NCBI RefSeq assembly: GCF_001638985.1
Contig: NW_017265134.1
Location: 1,703,732-1,767,731 of the forward strand
Direction of reading: 5' to 3'
Source: Phycomyces blakesleeanus NRRL 1555(-)
Lineage: Eukaryota > Mucoromycota > Mucoromycetes > Mucorales > Phycomycetaceae
DNA: 64,000 nucleotides
The notes below the pieces were generated by a model. That model was not told the origin of the DNA and ran no database searches. It saw only the letters and a program-made list of their open reading frames with translations. Numbering within the stretch: position 1 is the stretch's first letter; every line of letters begins with the position of its first letter. A program made the translations under genes and the position numbers. Shown in pieces: positions 12,003-22,714 of this stretch.

Positions 12003-13633
12003 ATGACTATCCAACAAGACTCTTCTAGTAAACAGATGATCAGATCTGTCCAAGGCCACTTGGGAAATCCAGCCAAGCATTTCCTCCAAGTTCCTTCGCA
12101 CTCTGCCTTTCATGCTTTGCCCAGCTCAGAAATCACCGCTCCAATGTACGGTATTCAACAGCCAGTTAATCTTCTTGATCTGGAATACAACGACGAGGCA
12201 TACGAGTCTTTTGATGAAGTTGCATCCGTTGCTGGCTGTAATAATACCAGAAACTTATCAATCAAGGTAAACGATCCTCACAATCGGAGGATTGATTTTT
12301 TTTGGCTATCAAAGTTTGAAATCTTACTCTTCATTTACACTAGACCCAAAACTTCAATGATGGGTCTGGTGTTAGCCACGGAGCCTATGATTCAGGCTCA
12401 TCGACACCTGGATCCACTAACCCTGCTTTTCAGTCTTACCGACAGTCTTATCAAGAACAAACTTTCCGAACACATAACTATCAGACCCCATCTCAAATAT
12501 CGTCGCGTACCGGAGACACTGTGACCACCCCGCCCTATTCTTCCACTAACGCACACCATGGAACGAATCTTCAATCAACCTACACAACCGATAATAATGT
12601 ATCTCGTCCTATGGAACCTCTCCCTTTACATTCCATGGCCCACTGGCAATCTTGCTACAACACAACAACCAATCAATACCAACCTAATGGTTCATCCACT
12701 CTTCAGTCGGCTTTCCAAAGTGTATCATCTATTCCAGCAACCCAACCTCAGATTCTATACGACACCCCATCTCTTTATGATACCGCCCAGAATACACGTT
12801 ACACTGGTGACAAAGACACAAATGCTTATTACACATCTATACCTTCTAGCAACGACTCATTAGAAGTCCCTTCTTCCGATGATATTGCTACCACTGCAAG
12901 GCTATACAATCTCAGCCAATACTCTCAAGTACGCTCTATTAGCGACGATTCCCAGAGTATAATTGAAAGTAATGCTACATGTCTTTCGCAAACAAATGAT
13001 CCTTCTACTCAGAGTGTTCGCAGTGATATGGTCAAAACCAAGGGAAAATCGAAATCTTCATCAAAGCATTCCAATACTTCTATGGCCATGTTCACACCTT
13101 CAACTACTTCCTATATTAACACAGCTGCCCATCCTTATGCCCAAATGCTTATGAATCTATCTGGACCAGGGTCGTACTCTAATGTTTATCCTGGAAATAC
13201 TTATCCAACAAATACGTCTTCTTACTTTTCATCCCCGTACCCACTGTCGATTTCGTCTTATACCAATGGGGCGTCTTTTCCTTCTTCGACATCTTATTCT
13301 ACTAACAATTCCTTCAGCAACACTGCAGTATCTACAGCCAACTCTTCTTATAACCAATCATCAACCAACGGTATGTCACACTCTATCTCCGCACCTAGTA
13401 GCTGCTCCAGCTCCACCTCCGAGTCGCGCCGTGTACGCTCTAAGGCTTATGAGGCCGAAAGCTCGACCTACGCTCGCAGAGCTTGTGTAGCTTGTAAGCA
13501 GTCTCATGTCGCTTGTGATATTAAGCGACCTTGTCATCGATGCGATCGACTCGGAAAAGGAGACACGTGTGTGGACGCCGAAAGAAAAAAACGTGGACGA
13601 CCTTGTGGATCTGGAAAGAAAAGAGTGCTTTGA
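12003..13633 (+). CDS. Zn2Cys6 transcription factor with C-terminal zinc cluster, 517 aa
   Basis: Exons 12003-12266 and 12344-13633 (1554 nt) with one 77-nt intron. Most of the protein is Ser/Thr/Tyr/Asn/Gln-rich and disordered, as in activation regions. The DNA-binding cluster lies near the C-terminus, about 40 residues before the stop: CVACKQSHVACDIKRPCHRC then a further Cys eight residues on, spacing C-x2-C-x6-C-x5-C-x2-C-x8-C. It is followed by a basic tail (RKKRGRPCGSGKKR). The cluster with His and RPC resembles the Ert1/AcuK-type zinc clusters of gluconeogenesis regulators, but no PAS domain is seen, so target genes are unknown. Nuclear location is inferred. The first ATG after an in-frame stop was chosen. 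Confidence 0.88.
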
Positions 13634-14203
13634 ATAGATGAATAGAGAAAGTCATTCTTATGATCACTTATGAATTTAGACAAGGATTTTTGAGCCATAC
13701 TTGATTGACTGTTCTACAATGAATAAGTAAAAAAAAGGAAGTATGCTATGCATGTTATATTTTGCTGAGTTGTTTCAAAACGAATAAATAAATAATATAT
13801 CTGAATTAAACATTCTGCTGGTATAAACTAATGCATACACACACAGACACAAATGCAACAGTAAACCGTGATAATGACATATTGACTTCTTTTACCTTGT
13901 CAGAAGAAGCTTTGATTGGATCATACCTCTTCACCGTCATAGTTATAAGCTAAAAGTCATAGTAGAGGACCATTAAAAGCTGAGATTGTATATAAGCACC
14001 CAATAAATCATCACATACTTCTTTTCTTTACTATGTTATTGGTTTGTGGCATACAGATATCCTGCAGCCGTAGATACCGCCTACCGATTTAAGCAAGACG
14101 ACTTTTTAGAACTGGCGTATCAATTTGTTCTTATATTTACCAGTTCATTCGAGAAAAAGAGGTTTCTTACCTTTCTTAACAGTTTCTATCACAAACTTTA
14201 TTC
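13634..14203. other. Intergenic, promoter of the four-span membrane protein gene
   Basis: 570 bp between two plus-strand genes. Contains AT-rich 3' flank and, near 13980-14200, a TATA-like element (tatataagc at 13990) and T-rich leader. No gene seen. Confidence 0.5.
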
Positions 14204-15751
14204 ATGATCAAATTCCACAAGCCAAGCAACCCTTTCAAAGGGATTGATCCACGTACAGGAGCCGTAGGAGCAGAACTCCTTCTTTTGGTAAGCAGTCTAT
14301 ACTTTTATATACAATTTAATACAGGTTAAACGGTTTGTTTTATTATGTGTATTAATAATCGTTGTATACTAATACCTACAAACCCAAATATTCCAGGTTG
14401 TGAGCCTTTTGATGCTTATTCTTGGAATTATATTTACACCATGTGAGCTTAGAAAATGATGTCTTGTATTTGGCTATAACTCAAACTTTTTCACATAGCA
14501 TGGGCCTATCTAATGAAAATTGGCGACTTGTACACTTACATGGGCCTCTTAATCTTGACATGTTTGTGGTCCGTTGTAGCAATTATATTTTCAATTAAGG
14601 TAAACACTAATACATTTGATAAGCTATTGTTGTATTATCTATTTAGAGAGATTTTTTCATAGTTTAGACAACATTCTAATACATGGGTATTTTTGTTTTG
14701 TTTTGTTTTAAGCGCTCAGGCAAGGGTGTTCGTATTGCCACTATTGTATTGGCTGTACTTACAGGTTGTCAACTTGTGGTTGGCTTTATTCATGCAATGC
14801 TGCTTTATATGTACTATCGTCCTTCCATGATGAGCAGCTGTTTGCAGCGTCAGCCAGCACGTCTGTTTATGTGGTCTCTTGGATATGATAATGTACCAGA
14901 GATGGTGAAACTTCACCAAGAGTGCGATTCTCAGTGGACTAGATTCGCAGCCTGGAGAATGATTACTTGGGGAATTATGACTCTCTTCACAGTAAGTTCT
15001 CAATAAAATTATTAGTACTATGCGCTTGTGTATATGTTCTTGTTCTAATAAAGTGTATTAAAAGGTTCTCACTTTGCTCGCTGTGCAAGGCTATTCTCGT
15101 CATTTGAGACCCCATTTGGCACTCCGCTCTAGTGAGGATGCCTCTATGGATCCATCCTACGAAAAGCAAAATCCCGAAATTGTTCGGGCAGACTCTATGC
15201 GCAAAGACCGATATACTGATGATGTCAATCAAGGACTTTTGGAGAGCAATCATAGTGAAGAAGAGATGACCAATGTGCCTCCTGCTTATCCTCAAGACTC
15301 TAACAGTCTTGCTATCGCCAGAGACATGTACAAACAGCGCCAGAAACTATATGCTGAGATTGCTAAGCGTCGTCATGCAAGAGAAGGATCCACCCGTCGA
15401 TCAAGAGCTATGAACTCCCGACGCCAGATGTCTAATGGATCAGTCCACCCACTTGACCTCACAAGCCCTTCTGAAAACGGAAGTCTTAACTCTGCTGTTA
15501 TGAAGGACATTGAACAAGGCGAGATTAAAGGTGGTGTTGAAGATCCATCTTATTCTTCTGAAAACAATCAATATGAAGACCCCGCTCATCAGTCTTATGC
15601 TGTTATTGGATCCCAAACTGGAGACCATCGTGATTCATTTTCAGCTGAGAAAATAGAATATGACAACTACCGTGCAAACAATGCTTATAATTCGGTGGAC
15701 CTTACGGACAGCCCGGCAGGACAGCCTGTACAGCCTGAAAGTATACATTAG
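14204..15751 (+). CDS. Four-span membrane protein with long hydrophilic tail, 398 aa
   Basis: Exons: 14204-14287, 14397-14442, 14499-14599, 14713-14991, 15065-15751; 1197 nt in frame. Four hydrophobic segments are visible at about residues 23-45, 56-77, 83-108 and 158-182, with a Cys-containing loop between the third and fourth. The C-terminal 215 residues are hydrophilic, charged and Ser/Gln/Asn-rich, presumably cytosolic. The arrangement is like a tetraspan or MARVEL-like protein, but I do not recognise a family signature, so no function is assigned. It is likely membrane-embedded in the secretory pathway or plasma membrane (inference). Four short introns fall inside the membrane region, while the tail is one exon. 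Confidence 0.8.
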
Positions 15752-16112
15752 CTTTACTACTTTGTACCCATACTTTGTATTTATCTACCTCTCCCCAGGC
15801 ACCTGACTCTCGTTATGTTAAGAGTTACAGGTTGTCTTTGGGCAACTTAATAATAAAATACTGTCTTATACAAAAATTAAATCCTATATATTCAATTAGT
15901 AACCCTACATTTAGACTTGACAGCAAAGAAATAATAATAATTAGTCATAAATACACTATATCAATAGCCAGCTATGCAGAACAGTATGAGTTCTTGTCAT
16001 TAGAGTGTAACGCAATCTTGTTGAATATTTCACTATTTATTGGCCTTACGCATATCGTGTCTTTCTCTTTCTTTCACCAACTTATATTTCTAGAGTCTGA
16101 CAGTACGAGGTG
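15752..16112. other. Unresolved region upstream of an orphan 3' exon
   Basis: A 113-codon open frame (15775-16116) crosses this region but its composition (Ile/Ser-rich, AT-driven) does not look convincingly coding. It may contain 5' exons of the gene ending at 16531. A donor-like GTAAGT occurs at 16113. Confidence 0.35.
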
Positions 16113-16183
16113 GTAAGTAATCCCCATCCACTCTTTTTGCAAAGCAGAATAAAAAATATTTATCAATATTTTGTATCTTTAAG

Positions 16184-16531
16184 AACCAGATAGAGTTATT
16201 CCATGCTGGCAAAAAGGTCACAATTTGTGGTCTGGTAGAACCAAAATGTTACCCCCCACCAGGAAATGTCGTCTCACTAAAATTAGCGTCCAGGCTTCCC
16301 CTAAAGCTCTCCTATAATTCAAACCCGGACAAAGCAGCCAATGTACTTGGAATGACGTTCTCTTCTGGTATGGAAGATGTTTCACTTGATTCTTCTACTT
16401 ACCCTCAGTCTCAAGGTATTGGCCATAATAAAAGTCAGAACGAAACCAACCAAGATCAGCCACAATTAAATACAAGCAATACAATGCTAGAAGAAGAAGA
16501 GGGCAACAACGACAGAGATCGTTTGGACTAA
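16184..16531 (+). CDS. Probable 3'-terminal exon of an unidentified gene
   Basis: After a plausible 71-nt intron (GTAAGT at 16113, acceptor at 16183), 115 codons are open to a TAA at 16529-16531. This is unusually long for such AT-rich DNA. The peptide begins NQIELFHAGKKVTICGLVEP, has a Pro-rich turn (CYPPPGN), and ends in a polar acidic tail (EEEEGNNDRDRLD), typical of genuine coding sequence here. I could not build the upstream exons with confidence; a short piece ending at 16112 is likely. An alternative frame across the same acceptor is open for 46 codons only. Family unknown. Confidence 0.45.
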   Translation, partial: NQIELFHAGKKVTICGLVEPKCYPPPGNVVSLKLASRLPLKLSYNSNPDKAANVLGMTFSSGMEDVSLDSSTYPQSQGIGHNKSQNETNQDQPQLNTSNTMLEEEEGNNDRDRLD

Positions 16532-17375
16532 AGACTAATTAATAGAAACACACAATATATACAAATATTTAAATTGGAAATATGTTATTTTATTTTATTT
16601 CTTTATCTTTAAATAAATATAAAAGCCTATTACCTTATCTTTTGTCTTTTCAATCTACCCTACAGAAAAAATGTGACGAAATCAAACTTGGCTAACAAGG
16701 GTATAATTTAATGCCTTTCCTTCATGTCTACAAAAGATTTATAAAGACAGCTTTTTTTTGTAAAGTATTCCTTGCTAATGCCTTGTAGAAAAAAACGATT
16801 GGAACATGTCTAAGCTTTCTTAAATTTAACCTTTATTTTACAATAAATATCTAGATTCTTACTCTTTTCTTTATTAAATATTCGCTTTATTCATAAAAAT
16901 ATCTTTAAATAAGTATATTTTGAAGAACCTTTACTTTGCTTCCTTTTCTCTTAGAATTGTCTTCTTTTGAATGATACCAATATTAACTAATTCTTGGATG
17001 GTAATTTTGGTATACCTCTTCAGACTGAATCAGTATAGTGCTTGAGGCTATTAAAAAAATTTCGCTTTATGTTTCAAGAAATATTGGATCACCTTGTAAA
17101 GCCTGTATAATATTTTTTATGTGGACAGAGCCAAACAAATAGCATATTCTTATAATTCTAAGTATTATTGATTTTGTAACATACAAGCTTTAGAAAATAA
17201 ATATAACAACAAGACTTGTGCGAAAAACTTTATCCACAACCGTTGCCTATAACACTAACTTGAAAAAAAATAGGAGGGTTCAGAATAAGAAAATATTATG
17301 ATAGTGACAGGTATATAGATATATAATGTTCTCCGAATAATCTCATTGTATTTCATTTTGACTGTATTCGTTCTT
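16532..17375. other. Intergenic
   Basis: AT-rich; 3' flanks of two converging genes. No gene, RNA or repeat recognised. Confidence 0.55.
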
Positions 17376-19189
17376 TTAAGCTTGACCAGTGGTATCATAT
17401 TGTCTTCGTTTCTTGGCTATATGGTCCAATGTTTATTGTTATAATTAGTATTGTGTCTTATTATTTGTCTATGTAAATATATATCCACTTACGATCTCTC
17501 AAAACACTATATGCAGCCGAAATTTTTTGAAACTTATCATTTGCCTTTTTCTTCTCTTCTGGATTGGAGAAGCGGTCGGGGTGGTTTTTCATTGCCAATC
17601 TACCAATATTTTCAGCACAATTTATCTAAGCTTAACACTTTTTTTGCTTCATTTTCATAAGACAATCTTACCCACGAAAGGCTCCTTGAATATCTGCAGT
17701 CGTGGCGCTGGGACTAAGGCCAAGAGCCTCATAATATCCTTTGGGATCCTTACTAGCACCTCTTGACCATGAACCAGTACTTTCATGAGAGCTCTCCGAC
17801 TTCCATGCCCTATAACGTCGCTGCTGTTCAAATGCATCATATGAGCCTATCCAATCATCATCCCACTGCTTAGGATCATTCTCTTGGCCCCGAATCTCCC
17901 GAAGTCTGATAGTATCACGAAAACGTAATGATAATATAGGAAAGTAGAGTGTCAAGAGAGAAGTGGCCAAGGTCGGAAGTACAACACCCAACTATAATCA
18001 ATTCAATATTATCATATTAGCTCTCTCGTTTTCCGTCTCTTTTCTCTCTCGCTCTCGCTCTCGCTTTCAAGTCTTTCAAATTTACCCAGAATGAGCCATT
18101 AACTCCACCCCAGCCAATACCGCCTGTCATGGCCATAATGGATCCAAATCCAATTGAGGTCACCAAGGCCACACGCTCCCAGTTATACACTCGTAATCCT
18201 CCAACGCTCAAATCACAACCGTTAATAAACGTTCTAAGATCACGTCCAAGATAACGAATGGTGTAAATATAAGCTGGATAATAGACAGGGGAGACCTTGA
18301 TATTACTTAGAGTAACCCTGACATCTAATAGACGCGTCTGGTCACCACCATAAGTTTCTCTGAGAAACTGATCTGCGTATTCTTCTTCTTTAGTTTGAAT
18401 GTATTCTTTTGCAAAACGCAAAGCTGTGGCAGGATAAAGTTTGTAGGCCTGAACACTTCGAACAGTAGGTGCATTTGGATCATCCCCGTCTCGGAACCTG
18501 GGTCGATCCAGAAGGTCAGGTGAAAATTTAACAGCTTGACTCAAGGCCTGTCCATTACGAATTGGGTTTACAAATCCGCGTCGATACTTGTGGGAAGCAT
18601 AAACCTGCAGTCCCGGATGAGCTTGTGGAACATAACTGCGTTGAAATCCATGGCGGTTGGGAACCCATGCCCAGTCAACTTCCCAGCGAGATTCATGGGT
18701 TTTTGTTTGAGGGTTGTAATAAGACCTTAAAACACTCCGGCCCTAAAAATTGGGCATACAGACACAGAATATATATATCCAATCCAATACAATACAATAC
18801 AATAAAGTTCATTTCACTTCTTTCTTTTTTGGTAATTGATAAACTATAAACATAAGCCAACAACGTACAACTTGGGCTTGAACGATCTCAGACCGAACAT
18901 CAGCAGACACGACCCAAAATGGCAAGAACACTTCTTTAGGTGGGCCTGCTCGAGACACGCGTAATGAAAAGAAACTGTGTCCATGGTAATCTTCAAATGT
19001 CTGTTGTGATTTACATTAGACTATGAGAACTTGTTTTGAAAAGAAGCCGGTCACCTTTTCAGCTGCTTTGATATGTTGTGTGAATGGAATTGCTTTAAGT
19101 TTATCAGCAGCTGGACCTTGTTTAGAAGAGTATCTTGCGAATTGGATCAAATAAATGTGCTTTTGCCTTGGCTTTATCAAAAACATCAT
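17376..19189 (-). CDS. Membrane-anchored J-domain protein with mitochondrial-type presequence, 463 aa
   Basis: Co-chaperone of an Hsp70, probably mitochondrial. Exons: 19189-19055, 19000-18869, 18742-18086, 17991-17672, 17599-17493, 17416-17376; 1392 nt in frame. The N-terminus is a basic amphipathic presequence (MMFLIKPRQKHIYLIQFARY). A large unassigned domain with many Trp/Tyr follows (residues 60-275), then two hydrophobic segments at about 278-300 and 309-330. The C-terminal J domain covers about 390-455, starting DPKGYYEALGLSPSAT, with the HPD triad at 421-423 and the usual end DPKKRRQYD. The J domain is split over three exons. The C-terminal J domain behind two membrane spans recalls mitochondrial J-proteins such as yeast Jid1, but orthology is not proven. 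The donor at exon 2 could be GTACGT (used) or a nearby GTTGTA. Confidence 0.85.
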
Positions 19190-19507
19190 GCTCAATAAAC
19201 AGAAACAAATTTAAACAAAAATAAAATAAAATATAAAATAATAGATCCACACTATAATAAAGCAAACTAAAATATTCAATATTTCCTTCTAAGGTATTGT
19301 TCTCCAAAACATTGTGACTATAAGCAATTACTCAAAGTATTTGAACTAATGACAGTCGAAATAATACCAGACACATACACACACACACACACACAAGTTT
19401 AAGCATACTGCTGAATTCTTACACAGACAAATATATATATTAATGCATTTGGTAATGATGAAGAACAATTCTTTTTATTATTATTATTGATGAGTCTCAA
19501 CCAACGT
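19190..19507. other. Short intergenic region with a CA microsatellite
   Basis: Separates the J-protein start from the uL23 stop. Contains a (CA)n run at about 19374-19396. No gene seen. Confidence 0.7.
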
Positions 19508-20300
19508 TTAGATGAAGCCGATCTAAAATTATTAAAATAGGTAAGTTTGCTGTCCAATTGTACCACTAATAATAATTCATTGTATTTTACCTTGTTGGCG
19601 ACATCAAGAGCATCGACATCAGCAGTCAAACGGACGAAAGCCTTCTTGTAACCATCGGGTCTAAAATAATAGTGAAATTTATTAATCACTCGAAAATTCT
19701 CACAGAAAACCAAAACCAAAAAATACTATATAGTGTATTAAATATCTTACCTGATAAGGGTGTTGATCTTAGCAGCCTCGACGTCATAGAGTCTCTTGAC
19801 AGCATCCTTGATCTGAGCCTTGTTGGCCTTGACATCGACGATGAAGGTCAAGGTGTTATGCTCCTCAATCTTCTTCATGGCAGTCTCAGTGTTCAAGGGC
19901 TGACGGACAACGCGGTACTGATCCATGCGAGGGGCATGGGGGATCGACTTGCGAGCGAACTTGGGCTTACGGGCCAACTTCAAGGTCTTGGGGATGTGGA
20001 AGTGGGTGGAGGTGCGGACCTTGCGAGAGGTCTGTCCACTGACACCCTTGAGGGCGGACTTCTTGGCAGCGAGAGCCTTGGCCTTAGGAGCTATAACACA
20101 CAAATATTACACATATATGTATTAAGCGCCTTGAACTCGAAAATTTTATTTGGGAAGCCATCCATCTGTTGGTTTATCGAATCCATCCGTTTGCAATATA
20201 TGTTGTTGGTATGTAATGTTGCTCGTAGATGGTAATGGATGCGGTATCTATCCTAGTGTGTTGATGTTCTTGGATTCGATGGATTACCTTGAATTGCCAT
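19508..20300 (-). CDS. RPL25: 60S ribosomal protein uL23 (L23a/L25), 145 aa
   Basis: Component of the large ribosomal subunit at the polypeptide exit tunnel, where it contacts SRP and nascent-chain factors. Exons: 20300-20288, 20090-19751, 19660-19591, 19522-19508; 438 nt. The protein opens [20 protein letters not shown]; the first exon codes only four residues and part of a fifth. Family motifs visible: [60 protein letters not shown] and [20 protein letters not shown], ending NKIGFI. Length matches eukaryotic uL23. GC content and codon use stand out from the surroundings, as expected for a highly expressed gene. The 197-nt first intron is the longest in this gene. Confidence 0.97.
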
Positions 20301-21265
20301 TGTAATCAACCACGTAGAAAGGAGGAAGGCAACCATACGCCGCCCCGCCCAAGACCATCACACAGTGCGGTGCGGGATGTATCACGTGATATGTGACGTC
20401 GATTTTGAATTAATCCCTTTTTTATTTTTTATTTTTTTTATTTTTTTATTTTTTTTAAATTGCAATGAATTGGTGGGGCACAATTTTAGAGCTTAAATTG
20501 GTAAAAACAAAATAACAATAAAAATAATAATACAGAATTTGTTCAGTATACTTTAATTTGATAAATATTTAATGCATCAATATAGACTTGTATGACAAGA
20601 AACATAATTTATTGTAATATTCTTCCTTATTTGATATTGTTATTGTTGACATTTTGAAACAAGGGATGTTAGTGGCGTCAACACAACTGCAGGAGAAAAG
20701 GGGATAAGAGTGATAGATAGTTAGATATAGAGAGGTATGTATGACTACATTATATATAAACAAATCAGTATTAATATCATTATCAGTAATCTGTGTGTAC
20801 TAGGAATTATGCCAAGATCTTTATACGCTATATACTACTTGGCATTCAAAATGGTACTGCTGAGCCATAGTTTTCTTTTACGGATAAAAGGGTAGCCATT
20901 TAAACATAAAGTGCTTTATCTATCAATATATTAGATATTAAATTTTAGCGTCATAAAAAGTAGTTTGATCCATATTAAGTTGGGTCACAGCTCTTATTTT
21001 GGTCGTGCCTGTTGTGGAGTGCTGTTATGAACGGCTAAGCCCAAGCTTAACGTCGGTACAACTTTACGCTCATCATTTATGGTACCTTTAAATAAAGCTA
21101 GTGAAGTGAAATAAATAAATAAATATAAAAGGACAATGGATCTCAGTTCTATTTATAACCAACGTCGTACACTATTGCCAAGCAAGACAAACTAGATAAA
21201 ACCGGGTCCTTTTTTTTCATTAGTTTCTTCTCTTCCTTCTCTTTGAATTTAATATAATATCTACT
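20301..21265. other. Intergenic between divergent uL23 and the Pro/Gln-rich membrane protein gene
   Basis: Contains the uL23 promoter elements, a poly-T/A tract at 20415-20460, and the promoter of the downstream plus-strand gene. No additional gene seen. Confidence 0.55.
20383..20400 (-). promoter_or_regulatory. E-box and CRE-like sites upstream of uL23
   Basis: A CACGTG palindrome (20383-20388) and a TGACGTC element (20394-20400) lie 80-100 bp upstream of the uL23 ATG in a GC-richer patch (20310-20400) that ends at a long T/A run. These are consensus bHLH and bZIP sites; use in regulation is inferred from position. Confidence 0.45.
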
Positions 21266-22159
21266 ATGTACGCACAAAATTCCCACTCTGATCCATATGC
21301 TGGACAGTACCCAGCCCCACCCCCACCCATAGATGAACATGTACAGCCCTCTTTCTCAGTTCCTATGCCTACTCCACAGCATAACCCACCTCCAGTCAGT
21401 CTTACAGATCGATATGTTCCCCAGCAAGAAGCATTCTATTCTGTTCCAATCTCACAGCCAACCCCTCCACCAATCGAACCAAAAGTAAATAATTATCATG
21501 ACCCTTATGCCATACCACTTCAAACCTACGAAGCCGATCAAAGACAAGCATATTTCCAACAACAACAACAACAGCAACAACAGCAACAACAACAACAACA
21601 ACATATCCCACCTGCACATTTTTACCAAACCACACCAGTACATCAATCGGATCAATATTATACACAGTACCAAGAAGAAGAAGATCATGAGGTCTCTCAA
21701 TCACCCGAATCACCCATGGTACAGCACCAGAAGACCAAGACAAAACCGTACAAGGAAACACAACTAGAATTAGGTCCAAAGCGAGCACCAAAAGATGAAG
21801 CCGAATCATACCGCCCTAGACCTTACTCAGATGACCGTCGCAGTAGTAGCTGTAACTGCTGCTGCTACAACCCTGCCCTTACATGCTGCTCATGTTTCTG
21901 CATGCTTATAGCAATAGCCTTTTGCGCAGGTGGAATTGCCATGGTTGTATCTGCTAAGGTTATCAGTGATCAGTGCAGCACAAAGTGCACAGACCTTGCC
22001 GAAAGCATTCCAGGCAACTCTGATCCGTGCCCAACTCTTTGCGGAAAAGTTGCCCATGATGCACTGTTCTATGGTGGTATTGTTGTAGCCGGCCTTGCTG
22101 GCCTTTCTATAATCTGGAGAGCAGTTATGTGGACCTGTGCTGGTTATTCAAAGCGATAA
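21266..22159 (+). CDS. Pro/Gln-rich protein with two C-terminal membrane spans, 297 aa
   Basis: Single exon. The first 190 residues are rich in Pro, Gln and Tyr (start MYAQNSHSDPYAGQYPAPPP) and include a Gln tract encoded by mixed CAA/CAG at 21557-21602. A Cys cluster (CNCCCYNPALTCCSCFC) precedes a first hydrophobic span at about 212-232. A Cys-containing loop and a second span at about 268-288 follow, and the tail is short and basic. The Cys-rich patch next to the membrane may be palmitoylated (inference). The family is not recognised. It could be a plasma-membrane or cell-wall-linked scaffold; no function is claimed. The ATG follows a pyrimidine-rich leader typical here. Confidence 0.78.
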   Translation: MYAQNSHSDPYAGQYPAPPPPIDEHVQPSFSVPMPTPQHNPPPVSLTDRYVPQQEAFYSVPISQPTPPPIEPKVNNYHDPYAIPLQTYEADQRQAYFQQQQQQQQQQQQQQQHIPPAHFYQTTPVHQSDQYYTQYQEEEDHEVSQSPESPMVQHQKTKTKPYKETQLELGPKRAPKDEAESYRPRPYSDDRRSSSCNCCCYNPALTCCSCFCMLIAIAFCAGGIAMVVSAKVISDQCSTKCTDLAESIPGNSDPCPTLCGKVAHDALFYGGIVVAGLAGLSIIWRAVMWTCAGYSKR

Positions 22160-22197
22160 CTTTAGGATTTATAGGAGTAATAGTAATAGTGATATTA

Positions 22198-22217
22198 ATA
22201 GTAGTAGTAGTAGTAAT
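22198..22217. repeat. (AGT)n microsatellite
   Basis: Short trinucleotide run about 40 bp downstream of the Pro/Gln-rich membrane protein gene. Confidence 0.8.
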
Positions 22218-22412
22218 ACGCGATATTTTTATTTAATTATATAATATGTATATATTTGTGAATGAGTGAATGTCGTTTTTTTGATTGGTGAATGTTGTTG
22301 TGAAAGTGTGAGTGTGGAGTGTATTAGAATGGAATGAGATAAAATACAACCTCGATAAAGAGGATGGAAAATAACAAGGTTGAATGCAAAATGAATCGCC
22401 GACAGAGCCATG

Positions 22413-22674
22413 TTACCACATTTGGCGAATGTCTGATCGGTCGGGCCGGACACCATTAAATGTTTGACTCATGTCCGGCTGATTCAATGGTTGATTCATT
22501 GGTTGACTCAGAGCCGGGCCGGACAAGTTAGCGTCAGCCCGAGCCTGTTGTTGATTTCGGTGACTAAAGTAGTCGTTCCATTCATCAAAGTCAAATGAAG
22601 TTGGCATACCCCAGAATGCGGTCCCAACTTGATCAAATGGTCGGCTAGACTGGCCGTTATTATCTAAAGGAGTA

Positions 22675-22714
<40 letters not shown>

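Noticed and set aside
21402..21809. Minus-strand 135-codon frame over the Gln-rich gene
   Set aside because: Complement of CAA/CAG repeats giving Val/Leu runs; shadow.
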